Origin: a virus
IMG/VR virus record: IMGVR_UViG_3300027784_000050
Coordinates: 1 to 23,375 of that record
DNA length: 23,375 nt
Strand: one strand, 5' to 3'
Part shown: one piece after another, positions 13,246 through 20,135 of the stretch
Numbering within the stretch: the first letter of the stretch is position 1
How the letters are laid out: each line of letters begins with the position of its first letter
Notes under the pieces: generated by a model
Told to the model about the DNA's origin: nothing
What the model saw: only the letters and a program-made list of their open reading frames with translations
The model's database searches: none
Position numbers and translations under genes: made by a program

Positions 13246-14366
13246 TCAAATCTCCTTTTTCTTTCGAGTTTTGCATCGTTCTCTATTTCTGTCCAACATT
13301 CACCGACAAGTTTTTGTAGCGCAGTTTCAAGATTATTATTTTCAATGTGCTCTACTAATTTCTGTTTTGTTCCTTTAAAATCAAGCTCAGGAATAACCAG
13401 TGTTTGTTTTTCTTTTTTAAGGTAATCCCATTCAAGAAGGAATTCAATGCTTGCTTGTACATCATCAATACCAAGATCATAAAAAATAGGAAAATGCGCT
13501 TTTCTGTTTTTACCTGTTTGTCTGTTTTTTGTAAGAGCAGCATTCGTATTAACCCCAAGTTGTATTTTCTTTTTACTGCTTCCTTTGCTGAATTCCTTAT
13601 CAATTTTTTTACTGAGAAATAACCAAAGCTCATGCCAAGAATAGAACTTTAAAGCTGCGCCTCCACTACGTGTAACCTTTGATTCAAACATTCCCGCATT
13701 TAATTTTTCACGTGTTTGGGAAATGATGATCAGAATTGAATTCGTTTTCTTGAGTTTAAGACGAATATTTCTGAGAATTTGACTCGCTTGCCTTGCTTTT
13801 GCTGCGCCGTAGTTTCCTGCTGTTTTATTTCCTTTCTTCCACGCCTTTCTGAATTCATCAACTTTCTTTTCATCTTCTTCAGAATCAATTGAATCCCATG
13901 AATCAAGAACATAAATAAAAGGCCTTTCTTCATCAAGTGCATCTAATACATGCATGTGGAAATCTTGAACATTCCCGGAAGGGATTCCTTCTCCATCTTC
14001 ATCGACTGCTGGAGCTTCAAGGCGTTTGAGTAATTTATTTCCGAACAGTTTTTTAACATCAAAATCTTGTCCTTGTTCCGCATCATCATGGATTAATCGG
14101 TACTCATCAAAATCAGGAGTACTGGCAACAGCAGCAAAGCATGTAAAAGCGAGTATTGTTTTTCCGGCTGAACTATCTCCAATGATATTAATAATCCTTC
14201 CTTTTCTAAAACCAGCATAAGGATTATCAGCAAGCGCACAATTCAGTACAGTACAGCCTGTTGGGATAAGATCATCTGGGTACTTCAGTGCCGAAGTTTC
14301 TTTACGAGATCGTTTTTTTGGTTTTGTTTGTTCTGTCTGAGGACGTTTTCTTTCTTTTATTGCCAT
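13242..14366 (-). CDS. recA: RecA/UvsX-type recombinase
   Basis: A 374-residue ATPase that forms filaments on ssDNA and catalyses strand exchange. Walker A is GDSSAGKT (63-70), the catalytic-Glu region is HDDAEQG (E97), Walker B is FIYVLDSWDS (150-159), and the nucleotide sensor is IISQTREKLNAG (Q217), leading into SGGAALKFYSWHE, the counterpart of RecA's GGxALKFYAS. The first 25 residues are a basic extension. It lacks the long C-terminal domain of bacterial RecA, as phage UvsX proteins do. An AGGAG site precedes the ATG, and a GC-rich folded element lies just upstream. It would partner the SSB and UvsY-like proteins. Confidence 0.92.
   Translation of the reverse strand: MAIKERKRPQTEQTKPKKRSRKETSALKYPDDLIPTGCTVLNCALADNPYAGFRKGRIINIIGDSSAGKTILAFTCFAAVASTPDFDEYRLIHDDAEQGQDFDVKKLFGNKLLKRLEAPAVDEDGEGIPSGNVQDFHMHVLDALDEERPFIYVLDSWDSIDSEEDEKKVDEFRKAWKKGNKTAGNYGAAKARQASQILRNIRLKLKKTNSILIIISQTREKLNAGMFESKVTRSGGAALKFYSWHELWLFLSKKIDKEFSKGSSKKKIQLGVNTNAALTKNRQTGKNRKAHFPIFYDLGIDDVQASIEFLLEWDYLKKEKQTLVIPELDFKGTKQKLVEHIENNNLETALQKLVGECWTEIENDAKLERKRRFE
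13244..13260. repeat. 17-bp repeat, copy 2 (ribosome-site leader)
   Basis: An exact second copy of the 17-bp sequence at 13027-13043, here serving as the ribosome-binding leader for the 67-residue gene starting at 13245. It lies within the last codons of the recA-like gene. Confidence 0.85.
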
Positions 14367-14384
14367 TTACTTCTCCTAATTTAA

Positions 14385-14482
14385 TGTGCCGGTGGCCGGG
14401 CTTTGCCCGTATCGAGGTCGTCTATTCCCCTATGATTGATCTACCTGTACGGAGATTGCATAGGAGCGCCACCACCGGCACA
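14385..14482. other. GC-rich multi-stem element between SSB and recA
   Basis: An 11-bp perfect inverted repeat, TGTGCCGGTGG (14385-14395) with CCACCGGCACA (14472-14482), encloses two further stems: CGGGC-TTT-GCCCG (14397-14409), and CCTATG (14429-14434) with CATAGG (14459-14464), itself holding an inner GATCT/AGATT stem. Together they make a three-way-junction fold. The 98 bases are 57 G/C (58%), against a clearly AT-rich surround. There is no start codon with a ribosome site and no long frame, and no U-run follows on either strand. It lies in the leader of the recA gene. It could be a structured RNA, a processing or regulatory element, or a DNA site; it is not a tRNA. Confidence 0.75.
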
Positions 14483-14496
14483 AGCTTATCTTATTC

Positions 14497-15561
14497 TTAT
14501 TCTTCATCATCAGAGTTGACAGCATCACACTCCGCCCATACCTCGCATTCAGCGCAATCATCTGTCATGTCTGCATCAGTTCCGAATTCGTGCCCATGTG
14601 GGCATTCGTCTTTACTTTTTTTCTTTCCCTTGCCTTCTTTTTTCTTTCCTTTATCAGAATCAGATTTTGGTTTTGATTTTCCTGATTTCTTTTTGTCTTC
14701 TTTTTTTGTTTTTTTGCCACTTTTCTTTCCTTTCTTTTTAGAAGATTCTTCTTCCTCTTCTTCCTCTTCTTCTTCCTCTTTCTCTTCCTCATCTTCATCT
14801 TTTTCACGCTTATTTGAAGACTTCTTACTCCGAGGACGTTCTTCTTCCTCATTCTCCTCTTCCTCATCTAACTCAAAGAGAGCTTTCTGAAGCGTTTCAA
14901 AAGATTCAATAACAAGAAGTTCGTCAAGATTATAAACGTCCTCAAGAATATCCTCTTCGTACTCGTCCCTTTCTTCAAACTCGATTTTCCTCGTTTCAAA
15001 GAATTCGTTACTTCCGAGTTTCTTTTTCCTGAACGTTACTTGAAGTGTCTTCCCGCCTTCGAGTTCAGCAAAACCTCCAAGATCATCTTCTCCTTCGTTT
15101 ATCTCTTCATCAAGTGCTTTGCCGAAAAGATGATAGCTGTACTCAAACAATTGTACACCTTTGTCCTGGTCATCGAGATCAATGACATTGTAGAGTTCAC
15201 GTTCCTTTGCTTTCATTTCCCTTGCGAGATCATTGTCTCCTTTATCATCACTGTTATAAAGTTCTTTGACATGATCACAAATCGGACAAGGCTTCTTGAT
15301 TGTCTTTGGACAGAGATGTGCTTTCTTGTTCACATAGTGCACCCATATTGTTCTTTGATACCACTCTTCTCCTTTGGCTGCTTCGGGATGAGTATTTACT
15401 GTCACAACATAGGGAAGAAAATCAAGATTGAATTTTCCTTTTTTTGGTCTAAATCTTTCTGTGTCTTCAGGAAGCTGTAAATAATTACTTCCTCCCCTGT
15501 TCATGTTTCGTTCTGCTTTTTTCTTTGCTTTGTCACGCATCGAGCTTTTCTTTTTCGCCAT
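14497..15561 (-). CDS. gp32-like single-stranded DNA-binding protein
   Basis: A 354-residue protein with AAGGAG upstream. The N-terminal 25 residues are basic and may mediate cooperative binding. Residues about 40-215 form the OB-fold core with a zinc site (HLCPKTIKKPCPICDH: C84, C92, C95 plus a nearby His), as in T4 gp32. Residues about 230-320 are a long low-complexity acidic then Lys/Ser run, the usual acidic partner-binding tail. Unusually, the protein ends with a cysteine cluster (CPHGHEFG, then DDCAECEVWAEC) that may form a second zinc ribbon. It would coat ssDNA at forks and recombination intermediates. It is followed downstream by recA and preceded by the UvsY-like gene. Confidence 0.88.
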   Translation of the reverse strand: MAKKKSSMRDKAKKKAERNMNRGGSNYLQLPEDTERFRPKKGKFNLDFLPYVVTVNTHPEAAKGEEWYQRTIWVHYVNKKAHLCPKTIKKPCPICDHVKELYNSDDKGDNDLAREMKAKERELYNVIDLDDQDKGVQLFEYSYHLFGKALDEEINEGEDDLGGFAELEGGKTLQVTFRKKKLGSNEFFETRKIEFEERDEYEEDILEDVYNLDELLVIESFETLQKALFELDEEEENEEEERPRSKKSSNKREKDEDEEEKEEEEEEEEEEESSKKKGKKSGKKTKKEDKKKSGKSKPKSDSDKGKKKEGKGKKKSKDECPHGHEFGTDADMTDDCAECEVWAECDAVNSDDEE

Positions 15562-15784
15562 TTTTTGCTGCTCCTTTCATGATGTCTTTTTGTGTTTCTA
15601 CGAGGGTGTTTAATAATACCCTAAATGAATTTATCTCTTCTGTTCTGTTCTTTTGCTCCATTTCTCCTTTTGCTCTGTAAAACTGACGAGTACACATACC
15701 AATAGCAATAGGGAGTAATATGGAAAAAACAAAAAAGAAATAAATCGTGTACAGGACAATGATAAGAAATGAACTACCTTCCAT
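15533..15784 (-). CDS. Single-span membrane protein in the replication operon
   Basis: An 83-residue protein from the ATG at 15784, which has a strong AGGAGG site; the longer frame from 15889 lies inside the upstream gene. Residues about 4-29 (SFLIIVLYTIYFFFVFSILL and on) form one clear membrane helix near the N-terminus. A charged cytoplasmic-type tail follows (RAKGEMEQKNRTEEIN, then LLNTLVETQKDIMKGAAK). It overlaps the UvsY-like gene by 11 bases and the SSB gene by 29. Tight coupling to SSB could mean it tethers replication or recombination proteins to the membrane, but this is inference. Confidence 0.7.
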   Translation of the reverse strand: MEGSSFLIIVLYTIYFFFVFSILLPIAIGMCTRQFYRAKGEMEQKNRTEEINSFRVLLNTLVETQKDIMKGAAKNGEKEKLDA

Positions 15785-16328
15785 CTTTCCTCCTTTTCTT
15801 TTGGTCTCTGATTTTCTGCTTCGCTTCTTTTTGTGTCTTTCGTGTTTTTTGGTAGTTTTGGAATTCTTGTGAGAGATTTCGTGGGACACTTGGAGTTGAA
15901 AAATATTGCATATTAAGCATTACAACAAGACGCTCAAGCGATACTCGTTTTTCTGACATTGTGTTTACATTCGTATATAAACGATTCACGTTATTTTGTA
16001 AACGATTGAGTTCTTCTTTAGCGTCAAAGAATTGCTGTAATATTTCTTGGTAATCTTCGTGGGCGGTTACTGCGGCTTTTATTACTGCGTCTGTGACTTT
16101 ATCCAGATCAAATTCTTCTGGATCTTTTCTCATTTTTAATTCAAGACTTGCTTTTGTGTACTCAACACTTTCTTTTAATTTATCCACTTCCAGTTTCTGT
16201 TCATTGAATTCTTGTTTGGCATCATCAAGCGCATCAGAGTGGGCGTAAAAAAGGTTGCTTTGATTTAACCATTCAACATCAAGTGCATCTGGATCAATGT
16301 GACGATCAAGATCAATATTAAGTTCCAT
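15774..16328 (-). CDS. UvsY-like recombination mediator (helical)
   Basis: A 184-residue helical protein. The N-terminal IDLDRHIDPDALDVEWLNQS, the central ASLELKMRKDPEEFDLDKVT, and then EKRVSLERLVVMLNMQYFSTP are typical of a phage protein family often annotated as UvsY-like or a recombination mediator, located next to SSB and RecA. The C-terminal 30 residues are strongly basic (KTQKEAKQKIRDQKKRRKDG), consistent with ssDNA binding. Its role would be to load the recombinase on SSB-coated DNA. The call rests on pattern and gene order, not on catalytic residues. AAAGGA precedes the ATG. Confidence 0.6.
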   Translation of the reverse strand: MELNIDLDRHIDPDALDVEWLNQSNLFYAHSDALDDAKQEFNEQKLEVDKLKESVEYTKASLELKMRKDPEEFDLDKVTDAVIKAAVTAHEDYQEILQQFFDAKEELNRLQNNVNRLYTNVNTMSEKRVSLERLVVMLNMQYFSTPSVPRNLSQEFQNYQKTRKTQKEAKQKIRDQKKRRKDGR

Positions 16329-16389
16329 AATTATTCCTTTGTTTGATTTGTCTTACAAAATGAATTGACATTATCTTACACAGAAGAGC

Positions 16390-16419
16390 AAAAAAATATG
16401 CTGCAATGAGTCACAGCAT
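16390..16419 (-). terminator. Intrinsic terminator after the clamp-loader gene
   Basis: In minus-strand RNA, ATGCTGTGA and TCATTGCAGCAT give a 9-bp stem (two G-U pairs) with loop CTCA at 16419-16398, followed by A and then seven U (16396-16390). On the plus strand the same palindrome is followed by TTTGTTTTT, so it may act in both directions. It sits between the clamp-loader stop (16486) and the UvsY-like ATG (16328). Confidence 0.7.
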
Positions 16420-16441
16420 TTGTTTTTGCGTTTCAAATTGT

Positions 16442-16472
16442 AACATAGCACATCAGATTAAAAAGATGTCAA
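16442..16472 (-). promoter_or_regulatory. Possible sigma70-type promoter upstream of a terminator
   Basis: The minus strand carries TTGACA (16472-16467), a 19-base spacer, and TATGTT (16447-16442) preceded by TGC, an extended -10 form. The spacer is two bases longer than ideal. Transcription would begin near 16435 and meet the hairpin plus U-run at 16419-16390 almost at once, so the site would give a very short RNA unless readthrough or antitermination occurs. The promoter may be fortuitous. Confidence 0.4.
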
Positions 16473-16485
16473 AAATAAAATTAAT

Positions 16486-17499
16486 TTATTCTTGCAGTTC
16501 TTTCCAGCACTCGTAAACACAGCGAATAAATTCGTTTTCTGCATCAGTATTATAATAAGGGTCTTTAAACACATCTAAAATAACAAACGCCCATTCGTTG
16601 TTATTAAGTAGAACAGTTTTATAATACGTCCTGATTCCTCTTCTTAGTGTTTCAGGTTTATCAGTTATTCCTTTGAGGATTTCACACATCTTTTTCCACG
16701 ATGTCTTTTGTCCAAGTGCTCTAATGATCCTAATAGCTTCTTGCTGTTTCTCAGCTTCCTGTTTCGCTGCCTTGAGCATATCTTCTTCATTCATGTGCAT
16801 GACACGTTGAAATATTTTAAGAGCATCCCGAGCATGTCCAAGTGAATCTCGTGCGATTTGATTAGCGACTTGTACAGGGAGTTCAACTTCTTCTTTATCT
16901 GCAATCTCATTCAGTAATTCAATGATCTGTTTTGGATTGAGTACTTGGACTTCATAACGAATACATCTGCTTTTAATTGTTTTAAGAATGTTTTGTGGAT
17001 CAGTTGTGCACAGGAAAAAATAACAGTGCTTCGGTGGTTCTTCAAGAGCTTTGAGCAATGCGGATGCCGCCTCGTTTTTTTCGGAAGCTCCACCGCGTCC
17101 TAAGAGAGCTACTTCATCAAGTATCCATACTTTCACATCTCCTTTCATTGGTTTTGTTTTCATTGATTGTCGTATCTGTCTTGCTGTATCAATTCCTGAA
17201 AAGTGCGCGACATCTATTTCTTTGAGATCAAGAGTGGAGCAATTAAGTTCTTGTGCAAGAATACGTGCGATGGTTGTTTTACCACAGCCATAACTTCCTT
17301 CAAGTAGAATACAATTTGGAATTTGTTTTTTTGAGATGATTGATCTGAGTTGTTTTTTGAGAACAGCATTTCCTTTTATTTCATCTATGGATTGTGGTCT
17401 GTACTTTCTTGCGAGATCAAACTCTTCTGCAACAGTCGCTTTCTCGTTAGCGGATTTGCTGCTCCCTGTGTCTTTTTTCTTTCGTCTTTGCTTTGTCAT
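16486..17499 (-). CDS. Clamp-loader ATPase (RFC small subunit / DnaX-like)
   Basis: A 337-residue AAA+ protein. Visible motifs are LARKYRPQSIDEI (29-41), the clamp-loader N-terminal signature; Walker A GSYGCGKT (68-75); Walker B VWILDEV (124-130); the arginine-finger motif IKSRC; and a sensor-2-like GHARDAL. T4 gp44 and cellular RFC/DnaX share this layout. It would load the sliding clamp for the polymerase; no clamp gene is in the window. The C-terminal third (about 240-337) is helical and would form the collar. The ribosome site is weak (GAAAGAG). A terminator follows the gene, marking the end of a transcription unit. Confidence 0.9.
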   Translation of the reverse strand: MTKQRRKKKDTGSSKSANEKATVAEEFDLARKYRPQSIDEIKGNAVLKKQLRSIISKKQIPNCILLEGSYGCGKTTIARILAQELNCSTLDLKEIDVAHFSGIDTARQIRQSMKTKPMKGDVKVWILDEVALLGRGGASEKNEAASALLKALEEPPKHCYFFLCTTDPQNILKTIKSRCIRYEVQVLNPKQIIELLNEIADKEEVELPVQVANQIARDSLGHARDALKIFQRVMHMNEEDMLKAAKQEAEKQQEAIRIIRALGQKTSWKKMCEILKGITDKPETLRRGIRTYYKTVLLNNNEWAFVILDVFKDPYYNTDAENEFIRCVYECWKELQE

Positions 17500-17549
17500 T
17501 GTGTTATCTCTTTCGTTTGTTGTGTGCGTTCTCAGACAGTTTTAATTTT

Positions 17550-17843
17550 TTATTCTCCTTTGAACACAAAAGATTCTCCAAAATTTGTAATAACAAGATA
17601 TTCTCTTCCTGGTTTTACGTACTGTTTCTTTTTAAGGAAAATCAGAAGCATGGGCTCATAAACTTCCCATGGTTCTGGTCCGTTCCCTCCGTATTCAGGG
17701 AACTCTGTAAATGGAATAGGACTAAACCAATCAACCATTAAAAATGGAACAAAATGTCCTCCATTAAAACAGTACTCATTCGGATACTCTTCGGGCAATT
17801 CGAATATGCGGCAAAAATTAGTTCTGTACGTTATCTTTTCCAT
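17550..17843 (-). CDS. Small hypothetical protein (97 aa)
   Basis: A 97-residue protein rich in Pro, Phe, Tyr and Glu (CRIFELPEEYPNEYCFNGGH, then GNGPEPWEVYEPMLLIFLKK). The composition suggests a compact globular protein. There is no membrane helix or metal motif. It lies 50 bases upstream of the clamp-loader gene, with an AAGGAT site before the ATG. No family is recognised. Confidence 0.6.
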   Translation of the reverse strand: MEKITYRTNFCRIFELPEEYPNEYCFNGGHFVPFLMVDWFSPIPFTEFPEYGGNGPEPWEVYEPMLLIFLKKKQYVKPGREYLVITNFGESFVFKGE

Positions 17844-17850
17844 TTTTTAT

Positions 17851-18216
17851 TTATCCTTTGCATCTGAGTTTCATTTCTATTGTTGTAAATCCCGTATACT
17901 TGTGCGTGGTAAAATCGTTAATTCCGGCAGGAGTTATTTCTATATATGAATCAGGCTCAACCTCTTTTGCTGTGTATAAAAAGTGTATTGTTGATTCTAA
18001 TACACCAATTATTTGATTTATCCTTTCATTTCTATGAGGTTCATTTTTTTCTTTTAATTTCTCTTTCAGTTTTTTATTCTCTTCTTTGAGAGCATTATAA
18101 TCAGCTATTGGTGGCGCCCATCCTAATTCCATTAATTTATCTCTGATTTTCTCTTCTGTAAATACAGTATTCAAATCGTATTCCACTGTTACTTTTACAT
18201 CTCCTATTTCTGCCAT
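17851..18216 (-). CDS. Small hypothetical protein with central coiled coil
   Basis: A 121-residue protein with AAGGAG upstream of the ATG. Residues 1-40 are beta/helical (DVKVTVEYDLNTVFTEEKIR), residues about 42-60 form a short Lys/Glu coiled coil (LKEENKKLKEKLKEKNE), and the rest is mixed, ending MKLRCKG. It has no catalytic motif. It is co-directional with and close to neighbours on both sides. Confidence 0.6.
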   Translation of the reverse strand: MAEIGDVKVTVEYDLNTVFTEEKIRDKLMELGWAPPIADYNALKEENKKLKEKLKEKNEPHRNERINQIIGVLESTIHFLYTAKEVEPDSYIEITPAGINDFTTHKYTGFTTIEMKLRCKG

Positions 18217-18229
18217 TTCTTATTCTCCT

Positions 18230-18556
18230 TTATTCTGTATGCAGTCTAAGAAGTGATTTTTGAAAACGTTTTCCTGCTTCTGCTGCTCTTTTTCCGGTTT
18301 CTGATAAATCTTGTGTTTTTTCAAATAAAAGAAGTAAAGCATTTACATGTACTCTGTCCCCTGTAATCTTTAAAAGATCAAACCACGTAAAAGTTAATTT
18401 ACAGTTCACACAGAGAAGATATTCATGTCCAATTACTCCAAGTAAGGGATCTGAATTTTTTTCTTCTTCAGTCATTTCATAATAAGCTTCGGGAACGAGT
18501 TTCATAGTTCTTGATGGTGAATAGCAGATAGGGCAAATATACACAGTGTGTTTCAT
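18230..18556 (-). CDS. Small zinc-ribbon protein (108 aa)
   Basis: A 108-residue protein with a strong AAAGGAGG site. CPIC (8-11) and CVNC (about 49-52) are about 40 residues apart and make a four-cysteine zinc site. The C-terminal half is helical and basic (GKRAAEAGKRFQKSLLRLH). It sits immediately downstream of the polymerase gene and the 43-residue membrane peptide. The function is unknown. Confidence 0.65.
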   Translation of the reverse strand: MKHTVYICPICYSPSRTMKLVPEAYYEMTEEEKNSDPLLGVIGHEYLLCVNCKLTFTWFDLLKITGDRVHVNALLLLFEKTQDLSETGKRAAEAGKRFQKSLLRLHTE

Positions 18557-18568
18557 TGTTTTCCTCCT

Positions 18569-18700
18569 TTACTCGTATGAATCATATATTAAAAAAGCTA
18601 CCAATAACCAGGCTGCCCCTGCTGACATATTTTGATTTGTGAATTCAATGAGCGATATTCCTGCACTTATTAAAAAAAAGGACATATCTATGGGACTCAT
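18569..18700 (-). CDS. 43-residue membrane peptide
   Basis: A short frame from the ATG at 18700 to TAA at 18569 with AAAGGAG seven bases upstream, filling the gap between the polymerase gene and a zinc-ribbon gene. The peptide has two hydrophobic stretches, MSFFLISAGISLIEF and AGAAWLLVAFLIY, joined by TNQNMS, and almost no basic residues. It resembles a small two-helix hairpin membrane protein. Its placement and ribosome site argue for a real gene. The role is unknown. Confidence 0.65.
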   Translation of the reverse strand: MSPIDMSFFLISAGISLIEFTNQNMSAGAAWLLVAFLIYDSYE

Positions 18701-18713
18701 AATTTCTCCTTTG

Positions 18714-20135
18714 TTAATGAATGTATTCCATTTCTGTTTTCATCTTACTCCAATTACCATTTAATTCAGAACAATCAGCTTCGAGTTCAAGCGGGGTAAT
18801 AATAAAATCCCAAAAGTCCTTAATCTCGTGGCACATGACCTGTTGAAGAAGCTCATAGAAATCCTTTTTCTCATTCTTCGGGCAATCACCAATCACAGAG
18901 TCATGGATTTGAAAAACGATTCTTGTCTTCATCTTGTACTTTTTAATTAATTCAACAAGACGAATAGCACTCCACAGAAGACAATGGAATGAAACAGATT
19001 GGATGGGGTAATTAACAGCATCATTCTTGCCCATTATTCCTTGAAAAGTAACACCACTTAATGATGTTAGATACCCGTGTTTTGTGTACCACTTATACGT
19101 TTTTTCTTTCCAATCTCTGTAAACAGTGAATCGTTTATTCCACATATTGTCTTCGATCTTTTTCACATGATTCAGGAATTGATCAAATGTTCTGATTTTG
19201 TGCTTTATCAGATTTTCACCTACTGTTATTCCTGAATCGAGAACAAGTCCGTCTTTTTTCTTTATTTTCTTGCCTTTGAGATTCGCCCAGTTCCATAGAG
19301 ATACGGCATTATTTCCATAATAATCTCCATAGAACTGAGGAAATGTGAATCCGTTCTTTGTTCCTTTTCTTAATGTTTTTTCACCAGCGCATTTTGAATT
19401 GTAATGATTAAGGCAGAATATTAGTTGCATAAAGTCAGAATGCATATCTGCTGTTTTTGGATTTCTCAAGTATTCAAGTAATGTGGGATCATGATTATTC
19501 CAACTTGCTCCTTTTATCTCCACGCCTCCGTAGTCCGCCTCTATCAGATAATTACCATCTCGTGGAATAAATGCTCTGCGAACGATCTCATTGCTTTCTT
19601 CATCCCGCACGGGGATATTTTGAACGTTAGGAGAATTTGCCGAAGAACGAAAAGTACGGGCTGTGTGCAGATTTAGAAAAGGGTATACAAAACCATTATA
19701 CGTTTCAGTGATGATATTACTTATGTACGTGTCTTTTAATTTTTCAAGTTTCCTCTTTCTTAAAAGATCATCTGTAAAAGGAAGTCCCATAGCTTCAAGA
19801 GCTTCTTTATCTGTTGACGGAGTTCGTTCTCCGTTCGGTCCTACTGTGTCTGTGAATTTCAGAGGTTCGTATTCGAATTCATTGAACAAAATATCAATCA
19901 TTTGTTTGGAACTTTTAAGATTGAACTTGCTCTTGTACTTTTTCTTCCACTCTTTGATTTCTTTATGTTTATAAAGCTTCTCTTCTTGTACTTGGATTTC
20001 TTTTGTCAGATTATCATGCGCTTGATGGCAGTAATCTATGTCTATTCTGACTCCTGTTTGTTGGATTTCTGAAAACGCGATCATTCCTTTATGAAGCAGA
20101 TCGTACCCTTCAGGATTATAGGGGACTACTTGCAT
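18714..20135 (-). CDS. DNA polymerase family A, polymerase domain only
   Basis: A 473-residue protein with the three family A catalytic motifs: motif A LIEADYGGVEIKGAS (D201, E206; the usual DYSQIELR reads DYGGVEIK), motif B LRKGTKNGFTFPQFYG (R256, K260, Y269), and motif C VFQIHDSVIGD (H411, D412; Ser for the usual Glu). Thumb residues and TARTFRSSANSPNVQNIP (158-175), typical of the template-primer cleft, are present. It has no exonuclease domain; that is in the gene directly upstream, whose stop overlaps this ribosome site (TAAATG). The two proteins probably act together as the replicative polymerase. Confidence 0.93.
   Translation of the reverse strand: MQVVPYNPEGYDLLHKGMIAFSEIQQTGVRIDIDYCHQAHDNLTKEIQVQEEKLYKHKEIKEWKKKYKSKFNLKSSKQMIDILFNEFEYEPLKFTDTVGPNGERTPSTDKEALEAMGLPFTDDLLRKRKLEKLKDTYISNIITETYNGFVYPFLNLHTARTFRSSANSPNVQNIPVRDEESNEIVRRAFIPRDGNYLIEADYGGVEIKGASWNNHDPTLLEYLRNPKTADMHSDFMQLIFCLNHYNSKCAGEKTLRKGTKNGFTFPQFYGDYYGNNAVSLWNWANLKGKKIKKKDGLVLDSGITVGENLIKHKIRTFDQFLNHVKKIEDNMWNKRFTVYRDWKEKTYKWYTKHGYLTSLSGVTFQGIMGKNDAVNYPIQSVSFHCLLWSAIRLVELIKKYKMKTRIVFQIHDSVIGDCPKNEKKDFYELLQQVMCHEIKDFWDFIITPLELEADCSELNGNWSKMKTEMEYIH

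Noticed and set aside
14385-14482. tRNA or group I intron in the SSB-recA gap
   Set aside because: The stem lengths, a 3-base hairpin loop and the absence of a T-loop, anticodon arm or CCA rule out a tRNA. It is far too short for a group I intron and does not interrupt a gene.
14288-14890. Plus-strand frame of 200 residues with long Ser runs
   Set aside because: It is the antisense shadow of the Glu/Lys-rich tail of the SSB gene; GAA/GAG codons read as TTC/CTC/TCT on the other strand. It has no ribosome site of its own.
15785-15889. Longer basic N-terminus for the membrane protein
   Set aside because: It is out-of-frame reading of the basic tail of the UvsY-like gene. AGGAGG marks the ATG at 15784.
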